DNA of 60,000 nucleotides from assembly GCF_000003815.2 (NCBI RefSeq), contig NC_049981.1:24321675-24381674 (forward strand). The letters are read 5' to 3'. Below the pieces are notes generated by a model that saw only the letters and a program-made list of their open reading frames with translations, searched no databases and was not told the origin of the DNA. How positions within the stretch are numbered: position 1 is the stretch's first letter; the number at the start of each line of letters is the position of its first letter. The stretch is from Branchiostoma floridae. Taxonomy: Eukaryota; Chordata; Leptocardii; Amphioxiformes; Branchiostomatidae. The translations under genes and the position numbers were made by a program. Below, in pieces: positions 33,342-47,200 of the stretch.

Positions 33342-33410
33342 ATGGGAAGGGACACAGTAGAATCCATTTTTCCCAAACAGAACGTCCGTGATTGTCTTTT
33401 ATTCATTCAC
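33342..33410. repeat. ~68-bp dispersed direct repeat, copy 2
   Basis: GGGAAGGGACACAGTAGAATCC then CCCAAACAGAACGTCCGTG and TTGTCTTTTATTCATT. Same orientation as copy 1, 920 bp away. Confidence 0.8.
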
Positions 33411-35173
33411 CATAAACTAGACACTTTTTTACACTCTTTAGCTTTATAGTGCGCAGGTTGATAGCATAACATTATTTACGCTCAGCCACCATGGTACTGG
33501 CGTATATCCCTATAAATGCACGAAAACCCGAGCTTACCTTAAGCACACTTAAGGTACGCGTAAAGGTTTCGTTTTCTTCACTCGATGTAACCTTTGAGAA
33601 TGTTTAAGGTTGGACTTTGCGTAGTTCGTGCGACGACTTACATCATTGTTCTCAAACTGGCCCCGCACAGGTAATTGGAATTAAAACGTGATGTCCAGTG
33701 CTGTCCGATTCCGCAGAGCTAATGAGTATTGCAGGCACCTTTGCCTTCCCGCTGGATTCATCATTTAGCAGTGGTCGGGATATCGCAGACTCATCTCTCC
33801 TCGTAGCTGCTCCAGTCTGCTGCAGAAGTACCCCGATAAGGCGGGGCTGTTTGTCTACTGCGCAACCATTCTTTACGTTTTATGGAGTTTCCTACTGGGC
33901 TATCATTCAATCGTGACATAGAATGTTCTAGCAGTTCAAAACAGAATTGTCTCTGAAAATACCAAAATGTTGAAATCTTCACACATTAAGATGCACCAGA
34001 GTGGTGACTGCTATGCGACCGAGGGACTTAGCAGAGCGCTTAAAGAGTTGCAAAAGTCCTCCAGGACGTAACTTTTCTTCATTGATTGGCACATGTTCCG
34101 TAGGTTATAATCACCACCTGGATCGATTCAGCATAAAGATGCGCCCTGGAACGACCCAAACGTCTGTAACGTTTCCTCTCCTGACAACTTTGGTTACAGC
34201 GTTACACAATGATTTGTAAAACCATCACGTCTAGCCAACAAAAATAATCACTACCGATATTCCACATATGAAAGTCTTTCCTGAAATGGGGTATGTACAT
34301 AAGGTCGTTTGAAAACTACGGTACCGGCGGTCACAAAGCACAATCGAATAATTTGTATATTCATTGCATTAGCGAGCAACGCCGCATGCGCCGTCAACGG
34401 AAAAAGGGACGAGATCCTTCAGATCGGAAAGCCACGAGCGGAAGTGCGTGGCATGGACGAGCTCCCAAGGCAAAGCAAAATGTTCGGGAACTGACTTTGA
34501 GTAATGTTCCTCTCTAGCTTAAACTGACATCGCTGTTTTGCCTCCAACATCAGCAGCGGAAAACTGATCGGGTTCATGTGATCTTCTTCTTTCCAAAGGG
34601 ACTTCAATAGACCAGTAGAAGAGACAATGTTGGAGTAAAATTCAACATAACGTTGCCGCGGCTGCCAACTGAAGCCCTGTGCGTTAGTGTACCATAGCAC
34701 TGAAGCACGTATTAGGACGAGACGACGGAGAACCAAGGTAGTGATGTCAAAGTCAACAAGGGAAAGTTGAGATGGTCGAATTCTGCATTTAGATGATACC
34801 CGGGAAATGGTAAGCAGAGTCACTTCTGCCACAAGAATCGTGTTTTCCTTCGCCGCTTAAGACCTTGCGCCTGGAGAGTTAAACAATCTTATTCAGGAAG
34901 AGATATTCAACGCGGGGACGTGGCGAGCCCGTCTGTTAAAGGAATCAGCAAGGCCACTGATGTTGTATGCATTAGGTGAAAACTGGTGGTATGGCGATGC
35001 TTTTCCAGAAGCAACTGAAGCTTCTTTGAACTCTATGGACATGGCGGTATCAAGATTTCTGTCACTAAAACGATAGCCCTCTGCAAGCCTGACTGATGGA
35101 AATTGTGTGGACCCGGAGGTCTGGAAAGAATTGTTAACAACTCCAGTGCATCGAGACGCACCAGGCAGCAACG
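33411..35173 (+). promoter_or_regulatory. Likely promoter / 5' UTR region of the glutamate receptor gene
   Basis: Less AT-rich than its surroundings and directly upstream of the receptor start codon. No clear TATA box. An in-frame TAA at 35135 bounds the reading frame. The long minus-strand frame at 34419-34832 matches no family I recognise and is probably chance. Confidence 0.3.
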
Positions 35174-35270
35174 ATGAAGACCCACGGGCTGCCGGTCTCG
35201 CTGTTTGTCTTAGCCTTCACAGGCACCCTGCTGCAAGCTATACATGGATACCCCGACAAAGTAACCATAG
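35174..35270 (+). CDS. Glutamate receptor exon 1: signal peptide
   Basis: ATG with A at -3, in-frame stop upstream at 35135, donor CCATAG|GTGAGC, ends one base into a codon. It codes a 20-odd-residue signal peptide with likely cleavage near AIHG. Confidence 0.85.
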
Positions 35271-38200
35271 GTGAGCACCAGAACCTTTACTCCGTTACGG
35301 TTCATTAAATGAAGCATTAAGTGGCATAGATTTAACAGAGTTTCGTATGCGCAAGAGAGATGTTAGCCAATACTGGCCCTATATACATGAGAAAATCGAG
35401 TTCGCTGCGGGGCAGCTCTGGATGCCTTGCAACGCGACCGAACGCAGCACCGTCCTTGTGATCTTATGAGCTGATATCGTGGCAGCCTTCGTGAAATGTC
35501 ACAGGCTACAGAGAGAAACCATTATCTTCTTGCATTTTTGTATTGAATTTTCGTCATAGTCAAGAGTCGTAGACGGCGTTATATTTTCTTTGACGTCCAA
35601 GGCGTTTCACCACCTCGGGCTTTTGCCTCTTTGCCAGAATTCCATTTACTGTTTTTTCTCGGTAAACATTATGTAGCCTGCGGTATAGTCTGTATATCCA
35701 AAACAGACATGGGGGCAACAATAGCTCCACGGCCAAAAGAATAATAAATTATCTATGTCTATACCCCATTTTCATTAGAGGTTGTGATCGTGTTAACGTT
35801 GCAATTACTATCTGACCAACGATTCTAAGAACGTGTTACGTTTTGTCTTGAGTTCTCTTTTAAATCATACGTTCACATTTGGCATCGTGAAAAATCAAAG
35901 GTCACACAAATCTAATGTTGGTCGCTGCACAGACGCTCAGCGATTGCAGTCTGGTGCAAAGGGGCCCTTAACTTTAAAACATAACGTAGCTTGGAATTTT
36001 TTCTGAATGACGAGTAATGTGTAATCTCAAAGATAAAAATCCGCATCTTTTCCGCCATCTTTCTAACGCTGATACATCAAAATGCTGACGGATAAAAATT
36101 CTTCAAACTTAGGGCTCGAGAGGCTGTTAGCATGTCGGCGGCTCTACGCGACAGTCTTTCTGGGTTCGTATAAAAAGGAATGTGCCCACGGGCGCCGAAA
36201 TGATTTATGGCAGCCCGTACCGCCGTAATCTCGCACTTAAATCATCGGAGACTCTCCTATACCTTAGAGATGTGCGGAATATTTTTAGCAGAAGCGGTGG
36301 GGAGAGCTGTTTTTAAATTTCTAATATCACCATGGAGATACGGATCAATTAGCAAATGAACCTGTTATTTCGAACTGTTAACAACATCGCTATATTTACA
36401 GTATCTTTTTGCAACGTTTTTGCCAGAGAAATATCACAAAGGGTAGCAGGTTTTGTGCTCTTCAAAACACGCAAAATCGACCCTTGCTGTTAATAACTGC
36501 TATTCTTCTGGACTAGAAAACAAATGTATTTCTCCACTTTTAATTCTATATTCTTATTTCATTGTTAACATTCCAGCTCTTTTTCGATGGCCAAAAGGTA
36601 AATTATTAGTGAAAGGAACATAACTTCTGAAGAACACAAATGAACTACATAATGTATTGATCACAAGAGTATTCTTTGACAATAAGGTCAAACTTTTATA
36701 GGTACTTTTAGAAATTGGTTGACGGTACTAATGTTCCATTATCATAACGCCCCATGACGCTGATCTTCCATATCATATATAGAATAACATAAAAGCCAAT
36801 ATCAGAATTTACAGTTACTGTCAACTGAGAGATTATGTCGAACACAAAACCATCAACAATGCCGCACAGAATATATCTAAATGGCAGGCTGTGTCTAGCC
36901 GCAACATATTGACTAACCCATCCGAGTCTATGAACTTGAGTCCATTAGCCCCCGCAGAAGAGTCGATGGGGTGATCTTTACTGATTGACCGATATTTCAG
37001 CAAAAAATGTTTTGACGCTTACCCTTTTGTGAAAATGCAGAAAGCATCTATTGCAGCAGTTAGAAAAATATCGTTTGATTGTTTTAAGTTCACAAACGTT
37101 ATTAACAATACAATGCATGTTTAAATACCTAGATTATAAGGCAAATACGGTATGCCTTTTAGCAGGTCAAGTCACACGCTAAAAGTAAATTGAGAAAAAT
37201 GATCTTAATAAAAACGCTACTGCAGTTCTGTAACTAGCTGCCAGGAGGCTAAAATCTATGTCACGTATTCTCGTATGTCACAAAAGCTATCTACCACTTT
37301 ATTTGGGTAACTGAATCATCTTCAACAGCTTTAAAAAACAAAGTTTCATGAAAGTACAATGATGGTAGGGTCCAAATCTTTGGTCTTATCAAGACATACC
37401 TCCAGACAAAACATCATAACAACCCGCCAATTAACTCTCGATCAATTATACACACAAACAGACAAAAACACACTCGGACAGTATCGAATACATAATGTTC
37501 TTGAAGAAAGTAATGAAGATTTTTATTTTCTTAAGCTATGTTTCTGCTAAACCTGTACAGTATAAAAGAACCCAATTACAAAGATTTTAAGCTTAAAACA
37601 ACTGCGCAGTTCGTTTTATAAATCACTTAAGTCAGTTCAATAGTCATAAATAAAGATCACCGTATGCTACCCTAGATGAATTGCTATGGGATTCTAAATT
37701 ATAGCTAATATCACCCGCAGCACATTTCTTTCACATATCAGAAATCCCATGCAATACGCGTGTGTGTCCAAAGCCTGATCCTCGGGCGCAAGCGAGTCTA
37801 ATTGTGTATTGACCTATGAGAAAGATCAATGAGGGTTGACCGTGTGAACCTCATATCACCAGCACCAAAGTTTACCCTGGCTAGACAACATGGAATAGTG
37901 AACCCATGCAGAACGGTGTAGGTTATTATTTCTTTCGATATGCTACGTCTGAAATAATTACATCATATATTTTTTTAGTATTTGGGTAAGTACTTGATAC
38001 TGCATCGCATTCAATTCTGCATCTCTATTTAAAAGCAAAAATCGGAAAGGCGAGGTACCTCGCAAGACATATGAACGGAATAATTGGAAATGAAAATTTA
38101 GAATAAAAACATGCTTGCATAGTTTTGATAGAAAGTAATCTTATAAAAGTTTAGAAAACTAGCAGATTTGGTAAAATTCATACTGTAACTAACCTGAACT

Positions 38201-41200
38201 TTGCGACTTGCTGTAACATGTCATGACATTTCTTTACTGTCGAAATATTTTTTTTGCGTAGTTTGCTTGTTGCTTCGCCAAACCTTCTATAAATCCTGGT
38301 TTGGTATTGCCGTTTTCGTCCCGATAAGGTACCTTCCCAAGGCTGATTTGAGAATTATTTACCATACTAACTTTTCCACTTTTGGCTTTTGAAAAATTGA
38401 ATATCTTTTACTGATAACATATAAGCCATCTCTAAGTTGAAGTGGATGGCATTACAAAGGAAGACTACAATTAACGAAAAATGTCTCCTACGATTTGATG
38501 ACGTAAACTGTTAAGCCAAATTTAGATTAATCATCAATCAAATCTAACACAAAAGGAACACTGAGATCAATGCAGATAACAAGGCCTTTATTGCTCTATT
38601 CCTGCGCATGAAACAGATGGGCAAGTCTGTAGAGACCTGCAGAAAATGAATGGTCCCAATTATCTTTTCCTAAAAATCTGCATATACGTAAGGTTATTTG
38701 CTGAGATTGACCACAAATCATGCATGCTCAAGCGCGTTAGTGTGTCTGTTTTGATTATTGTTCATATTTATAATCTGCTAGGCTAGCAATTTGGCATCGC
38801 CAATGCTTTACATATTTGCTTAATCTATATCTAAAAGTTGACAAGTCGATTTAATGAATCAAATTAACGCCTGTAAAAAGAAAGATTGTATCAGCTTGAA
38901 TAGGTTTTGACTAGTTACAAAGGCAAGTTTGGGACACGTCATCGGAAAAACACCAATGTGTAATGATGATATATATGGGGGTTTGCTATCTAAAACAGCA
39001 ATTAGTTACGACGATTCCTTGGATGTTTGGCATAGCAACCATTAATCTACAAGACTCACTTGTAGTTCTAGATGATGATAAATCTTTTAGCAACACTGCA
39101 GAAAGAATACCAGAGCAGTTCTTTCTCATGGGTATACCCAATTAAATGTTCTAAGGTTATATCTTTGCTTCTGAAGAATCCCATGGGATTGGAGATGGAG
39201 ATGTAGGTATTGATGGCTAGCAGCCCCAAATTGCATTGTCTCGTTCAGAGAAAACATCGGTTCAAAGGGTAGGTGCTGAAAAGTCAAAACAGCACCCCTC
39301 GACTTTATAATGACATCACTGCTCATTCATTATTCAGATTGATTGAGCGCTTGAAATGGGTATTAGAAACTTGTGAATCTAAGGAAATTTTGTTTATAAA
39401 TGGCTGTTCGTTTATTGCTGTATTTGTCTCAAGGTAAGTATATATGTTAGGGCAGTGTATCGGTTGCTCCGTATCCAGTAATGTCTCGAAATCCAACACA
39501 CGCTGACCCGGGATTTTAATTGGTTGTACCTGTAATATTGTCCTTAGAACTATATCCATAGATAGTTAATATGACATATATAGCGCGTATTTTGTTAATT
39601 AGCATCAGGTGTTTGTCAGTATGTGTATGAAAAAATAAGGCTTATGAAAAAATGTGAACATTATTGTATAGTTGTTTTTTATCAGAAGCAACCACCAAGG
39701 TTAGCCTTGAACCTGGGTTAAGATTACTTTACAAGTGTGCTGTGATCCTGGCTAATCCCCTTGCTGATACCCTGATCTAATATCAGATAAACACAGCTAA
39801 TCTTACTAACGTAAGGGGATTATGGAGCACATTATGCAAGGACACTGCGATAACTTTGGGCAAATCCATCAATATTTTTCTTTTGAAAAAGACTGTGATA
39901 TAAACGTTATTTGCCGTTGAAGAATACTATGCTACCAAAACATATACAGCAATAATCGTAAGTTTCTGACACCGTATCACGGCAAATAATCAACATCATT
40001 TCATCAAACTCTATCAGCAACGGCAATCGAGTTTTCTTCGGTTTGTTCGCCAATTGCTTTTCTCATGTCACTCGATGATAAAATCCTAACGTATAATGCT
40101 TCGATCAGACCTTGGGTCAAGGCTATAACATTAGATCGTCGTAAAACTTTACTGTAAAATCGACACGTCGATACTCCAGTAATTACCGAAAGTATATGCA
40201 TGTGTATTTTGGCTGTCATACGTACATTTTACCATTGTTTTTTAATGATGTTGTCAATGGTGCTTTTGTAAGTTATTTGTTCTTTTTTTTTTAGTAAAAA
40301 GAACTTCAATGTGAAATCGATTGTTGTCCTTATTGCTTTGTTACGTCCATACAACAAATGAAATAATTTAAAGTAAAGATTAATTATGTTCGATGTAAAT
40401 TTGCGCCAACAATATATCTACAGGCGGTACGGGACATGGTTAGGCACTCGATTGGCACCCTCTGTAAGAGTTGTGTCACAACTGTTCACCTGCCACGCCT
40501 GTTTTAAATACCCAGTGATCCTTCCAACGGCTAGGAAATCAGTTATTGATGCTGCCTGGTCGTGCGTGCGGCTGTCAACCCCGGGTACGCACAACGAATG
40601 AAGTCCTTGGGAAACTGGACTTCTGTAATTACAGCTTAACAACATGACGGACACGTTTCATACGCTAGTAATCACCGGCCGAAATTGCCTTGGTGACTCG
40701 TTCGTTCCGCCACAGAACGACCATCTCCCTCCGCCAGTCTCTCTCTGGTCGTTTGTTATTTCAGACCCTTCTTTTTTTTCTTGTGGCACAGAGGGTAGCA
40801 AGTTTCCTGGCTGCTCCAGTGGCAGGGTGCATTTTTACAAGGAGGGTTGCTGGCCCTTCCCTCTCCCTGCGACCCCTAGTTGACGTTCCTCTCGATAGTC
40901 GGGTGCAGCACAAGCCCATGATTGAATCTGGGCCTTTCATCAACTAATTGGAGACAGAATCTCAACATTGAGGCTGCAACCAGTTGAGCTCTACGGACAC
41001 CCAACCCTCTCTCTCGAATCCCTCGAATATTGAGGACGGGGGTATTAAAATCCAGACTACTTAAATAGTCCTGCATAGTTCAATACGGCTCCTGCCTTTA
41101 GTATATTAACAGCGCAGTGAATTTGGCAAATATGAAGGCTGCTGCTAAAGAATCAACATTATGTCTTCAACCTGGCTGGTCTTATAAGCTTTGTAAACAT

Positions 41201-44200
41201 TAAAGACTTTCAGGGGGTCGCGTGGGATGGGAATGTAATCAATCATAGATAGAAGGCCTACGGGGCCATACAGAGTCGAGGGCAGTGACACACCAGGTAA
41301 ATCTCCCAGGGACTACAGAAGAAGCAGGTTGTCACCTTCGAGACACTCTAAGGAGTGCAATCGATGCACCCATCAGGGCATGGCGGATACATACATGTAT
41401 GTATGTATGGTACAGACACAGACTCTCATATGATTTGCAACCTTTGTTGACACAAAAAAGGGGCGACTTCGCCAGGTCTTCGACAAATTTGCAAACAAGT
41501 GGATACAAATATTTATCCTACGTATAAAAACATGAAGAAATCAACATATTTAGTTCAGTGTATCGTTTTTACAATGTAGACACAAAAAGGGATATATATG
41601 AGAAAGAATCACGTCGTGAACAGTCCATCATGAAGTGTTTTTCATCTTCAACTTCATGCATGCAGAAAAAATCTTCTTGCATTAGGTTGGCTTAAAACTG
41701 TCTTGTACCTAACTTTCCAAATACAGAACGTTTCGGTATGAAAATCAAAAATTAACAAGTGATTATTTAGCGTTATAGCAAAAGCGCCGCTTTGACAAAT
41801 TAGTGCAATTAGTCATAGAATGGTTTATAAAACTGGTCAATAAAGGCCCTTTGGCTTGAGTTATTTATCAGCCTCGTGCAAGAAGAATTGTTCTGATATG
41901 GCTCTCCTAGTGATTTCTATTATCGATCCTCATTATCAATGTAACAGCTTGAAAAAAACGATAACTGTATTGCTCACTGTTCAAACACCATTACGGTATT
42001 ACATGGGTGACAAATTGACAGATTTCTATGTTTCGCTCCGGAATAAAACAACAAAAAACATGTAGCCCAATGTTTGGCTGAAAACGGCCAGCAGAAGAAC
42101 GTCAAAATCAAAATTCGTTATCCAATACTGTTTAATGCCAAAGTTGATTGCAAGAACTTGTAGTAAATAACTCAACATCAATTTAGATTAAGAAGACGAT
42201 GATGCATGTGTCTGTGTCAGGGTACACCCAGAAATATCAATAGGGCAGGGATAGAGGTCATCTAGACCATTAAAAATGGATCAGCCAAGACCTGCAGAAT
42301 GGATGGTAATCGAAACCACCCCCAATTGATTACTCATGTTATCGTGTGATCTACCACAGTCATTTCCCCAACATCAAAATATCTAAACCATAGATATATT
42401 CACCGTTGTCACAAGCATAATGTAACAGTCAGTAAATTTTAAGAGATCACTGTCAGAAATAAAGATGCCGTCGCTAATTAAGGTTATATTGACTTGTTAC
42501 ATGTTTCGTGGATTTTGAGCTTTTAGAATTGCTGGTAGAATTGACATGAATGGTTTCTAATGAGCTACCGTGAATATTTACAGATAACCGAATTAATTGC
42601 ATATACAGATATTTGGGGAGTTTATATGATAAGTAAGGATTATGATATTGCCTTGCTAATATCAATGCAAAACTGACAAGTGTGATATCGTCACTACCCT
42701 TAAGCCATTAACTCATCTCCTGTTGTGACTTATTAGTAGCAGTATGGTTCGTTACTCTTTCATTTCATACTACACTGCACATGCTAAGTGTAATTCAAAT
42801 TTTGTCTGGAAAATGTATACACTAGCTTAAGGGGTATATTAGTGGCATCATTTGAAATTCCAATACGTCAGATGTAGCAAACACGTATCAACTACCACAA
42901 CATCTGTGTAAGGCGGTTGCGCTGCACTCTGAACTTGGATTTCTTAAATCCTTGATTCCAAAGTTGTAATTTCATGGAGAATATAGAAAAATGACTGAAA
43001 AAAAAACAGCAAGACAAGAGAGCTAACAAGATTTCATTTTTGTACGAGTGTTGTTGATCGCTCTGTCGCGCAGCGTGTTACAGCGAGGTCGGTGCTTTTA
43101 TGGAAAGGGGCTGTACAAATATGTGTATTCAATAACATTGTATGGTGTATCAGATGGGGGTATTGTCGCCCTGGAGCTTTCGAAGTAGGCAAGATGGATA
43201 TTCCGACATCTTCTTTTTATCTTAGCAAAATTGGTTCCCGCAAAGTCACAGTTTGACAGATGACTGGAGGAGTAGGGTGTACTTTATGTAGAAGAAATAG
43301 AGAGAGGAACGAGACAAAAGTTGGCATTTCCTTGTGCACGTGGCTATGTTGTACAAAACGGGCTCTTAATATGTTGGTGTACGACGCCTAAGGGCGATAA
43401 CATTGTCAGAGTTCTATGGAGAAATTCAGATTCTAACACTGCTGTATAGCATAATTCAAAGCTAATTCAAAACATGAATCAAACATGCTATATGTACAGC
43501 ATCATTCTTCGTTGCATGTTCAGAATATGTATTTTCATCTGACATGCAAAACGTCTTTTCCTTTACTTTTAGCTATTCTGAAACATTCTGAAACAGCCTC
43601 TCCTCTCCAGAGCGTCTGGATTGCAAAAATAATCACGTATTCATTACACGTAAAAGTCTTCATTTCTATGTAGTAATTATAGACTCTTCTCATTTTTGCC
43701 AGCAATTTCCTATAAGCTGGGATAATAATTGATAATCCCCTGGGCCCGGTCTGATTGTGATGATATAAACAGAAGCGCGAAATAAAACCCGTAGAGAATT
43801 AGCAAATCATCCGAATTGAGTTTCTGGAGACATAGATTCCGGTTCATTTCCATGCGGTGCTATTAAAAAATTACGTGCGTCAGAAAGTTGTGACGAGAGA
43901 AGAAGGTGAGTCATCAATTCTTTAGAAGTGTCCTCCGGCAAGAACAACCCATATCACAACTATTCATTCGCACGGCTGTGATCTCCGTTCAGGCAGTACA
44001 GGTGCAGGTTCGATTCTTCAAAAGTTCCTTGCCAGTTGGTCGGATCGTAAATGTAAATGAGTGCAATTAATCAATCTAAATTGGTTGAGATTTGTATCTA
44101 ACCGTTCTGCAAGTAATAAATCAAGTCTGTCAGAGTCTCGTTGTGGTAAAGTAATTGTTCTAAACACAAAAATGTTTATCAGCCTTTCCTTCAATATGAT

Positions 44201-47200
44201 TTAATAGGATCGCCTCAGAAGATTTTATGGAATATGAACTTTTATATTAGTAATTATTAATTGATAATTCTAGGCAGTTCTTATTGTTTTGTTCTGATCT
44301 AAACCGTCTATTCCTTGCTCCTTGCGACGTCTACATACCTGACGTAATGTAAGCTTCTTTCGCTAATGCACCCTATTCCAATCGGGACTTATAAATAAAC
44401 ATTTACAAAGTATAAATCTTTGCACTCGCATTAGTCAAAATTTAGCGAATCTAATTGGCATCTTTAAACACATTACATCTGTCACATGTTTATATGTCAT
44501 TGGTTTTAAGATGTAATCCCTGATTCAAAACACAACTGTACATGATGAATCCGTAAACCAGGCAGTTGTCATGTTTTAGATTCCACATACGATGAAATAT
44601 ACTTCATTACAAATGGCATTTAACGTTAAAGGGCCATGATTCATTTCAGCACGTTAATGAATAGAACGCATTTACACCGTAACCGACATTACCATATTGT
44701 CGTGTATAAGCTGACGATTTTTTGTCTTTTTTTTATTAGAATTCACCGCAAAACGAGGCTCATGGAACCACTCAAGCGTTTTGTGTTACAATACTGTATT
44801 GTGAATAACTCGTTACATGAAGATCTCCATGTACCATCATCGGTGCAACGTTCAAAGCATTGATACTTGTGAGATCAGTGACATTAAATATATCAAACTT
44901 TGTTTTCCTTATTGCCGGTGACCCGGGAAAGTGCTGCACCACATGACTAAGTTCTGATACGTGTCTAAAACTAAGGCCACCCTGTCTTGATTACATGTAT
45001 GACGTCAATACTATGGGTAATACTATCGTCCTTAGAAGCAAAAATGTACCTTGAATCATAAATAAATTTTAAAGATAAGATATTAATGTCATAGAACGCC
45101 TCTTTTGCCATCGCAGCTTTTGGCCATTCAATTCAGTACATTTTAGCTGAAATGCATTTTTGCGCCCTTAGTATAATCTTGACAGAGCTGTTTGGAGGTT
45201 AATTGTGTAGCTAGTCCGCGCGAGCCGCCCGTATTGGTCATGATGATGCAAAATCTTCCTGAGTCAAAGAAGAAAATGTGAAGAACCGTGAGGTTATTGC
45301 TTGCTAAACAATGCTTTGTCTGTTCAGTCATTTGTTCAGAACCTTTCTGACCAATCAGATTTTGCCAAACGAAAGCATTTTTTTTTGTCCTAACTTTTGT
45401 TCACCCGCCTGCATCAGTTGTGGGGTGCCCAGACGATTCCATTCACATGATCAAATCAGTATGGCCCTACATGATGTGTCTGAGCCTACAGCATTGCCCA
45501 CGTATAAAATGAATGGCAGTTTCCTGAACAGCAGACTGACAGAGGGTAACCTCATCACGACTCAACCATATGCAGTCAAAATACCAGAGGCATTCTTCAA
45601 TATGATAACTTTCGAATACCGTAGCTAGCTCGCTTTTTAACACACGGAATTTAACAGATGAAAAATGTACGGTACAATGTTCAAAAGGCTAGAGTCATTC
45701 TTAGGAAGGTCTAGCTTCCTAACCACACACGTAGAAAGCAGTCTGAAGTAGAACGATAAGGACTGGCTAAACCGCTTCTGGGCTGTCTGGGTAGGGAGTT
45801 CAAGATTGAGTAGTTATTTGGGAAAGAGGGTGACAACAGAGGATTAGCGGCTTATGTCTATTCAGCAGATAATCCTTTGGACGCTGACAGTATCCATTGC
45901 CTGTCATCGAAAGAAAAAAGGTATAATGCACTTTCATTTTTACACTCCCATATTTCACTCGGGTAGCGACCGCGCTGCGACCTAAATTTGACAGATCGCT
46001 CAATAAATTTCGTAGATGAAAACGAGCCCCTTTTCACTTTGTGTGCTTGATTGTCTATTCAGCCATACGCCAAAATTTTGCAGGTTGCAGCGAGAATTCC
46101 CTTGCCTTCTAGCGGATCGGGAATATTAGTTGTCAAGTCTGGGCACGTGTTCCCTTGATGCTCACAGAGGCCTAATGAGTAGGTCCATTGCAAGTAGTTA
46201 AATCATTCCTTAAAATCAAGTAGAGAGAAGTAGTTAAATTGCCACGGGCTCATGCAAATGCGTATGGAGAGTGCCGCATTATCCATTTAGAGTGTCTGAC
46301 TCCACTGTAACCCAGGAACACTAAAGTCGACAGCATAACGTGTAAAATGGAAATAAGATTAGTTTGAAAGGTCAGTTCTACGGAGACGCCCATGATAGTC
46401 TCGTTTGGAAGCCCACAAAAGCACCATTTCAAGGTATGATTTCAGTCATCAAAAACAACAAATTCTTAAAAACAATGTAATCACAAACGGCTTATAGTAT
46501 AGATGGTGGAGTATGCGATGCTGAAAAGATAAACTTTATAATATTATGCAACAGACCAAACAAGGTATGTTACACTCTGCTTTGTAAAATGCAACTTTAA
46601 GAAATACAATTTGATCTATCATATATGATACCAACGCGGAGAGGAAAAGCTAGAGTGCGTTACATAAAAGATGATCATGTTTTACATCCTACAGAGCCAT
46701 ACAAGAGACACAATTCAGTATATCATTGAAATTTTATTCTGTGTTAAATCTTTATCGTAGAAAGGGAAATTGTTTGACTTAAGGTATATTAAAAAAAAAA
46801 TCTAGTTACGTTCAAAAAGTATTACCATGTAAAAATTCACTGATCAAAGCGTAATAAATACGTTTCCAATAAAACGGACATCATAATCTAATATTAACGG
46901 AAGAATGATATAAGATTAATTAATGTCGATGTGAAAACCAATCCAAATATAGATTGTATTTCCCATGACCAATAAATCATATCAAAGTATACGTATCTAT
47001 ATTTTTTTATCGTTACTGTAGCCAAAGGTGGGCCATATGAACTATACCTTATTTAGAACAATTGTGATTACGCAGTAAAATATCAACACAAGTATTATGA
47101 ATCTTCACATACTTTTTCATTCCATTTTCACATAAATATCGATTAACCATAAATAACACCCCGATCTGTTAGCCATAAGAATTGTATTTTATGTTTGTTG

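Noticed and set aside
34419-34832. 137-codon minus-strand frame upstream of the receptor gene
   Set aside because: No recognisable domain; probably chance openness in a less AT-rich promoter region.
44005-44025. B-box-like GGTTCGATTC
   Set aside because: No A box at proper spacing and no cloverleaf.
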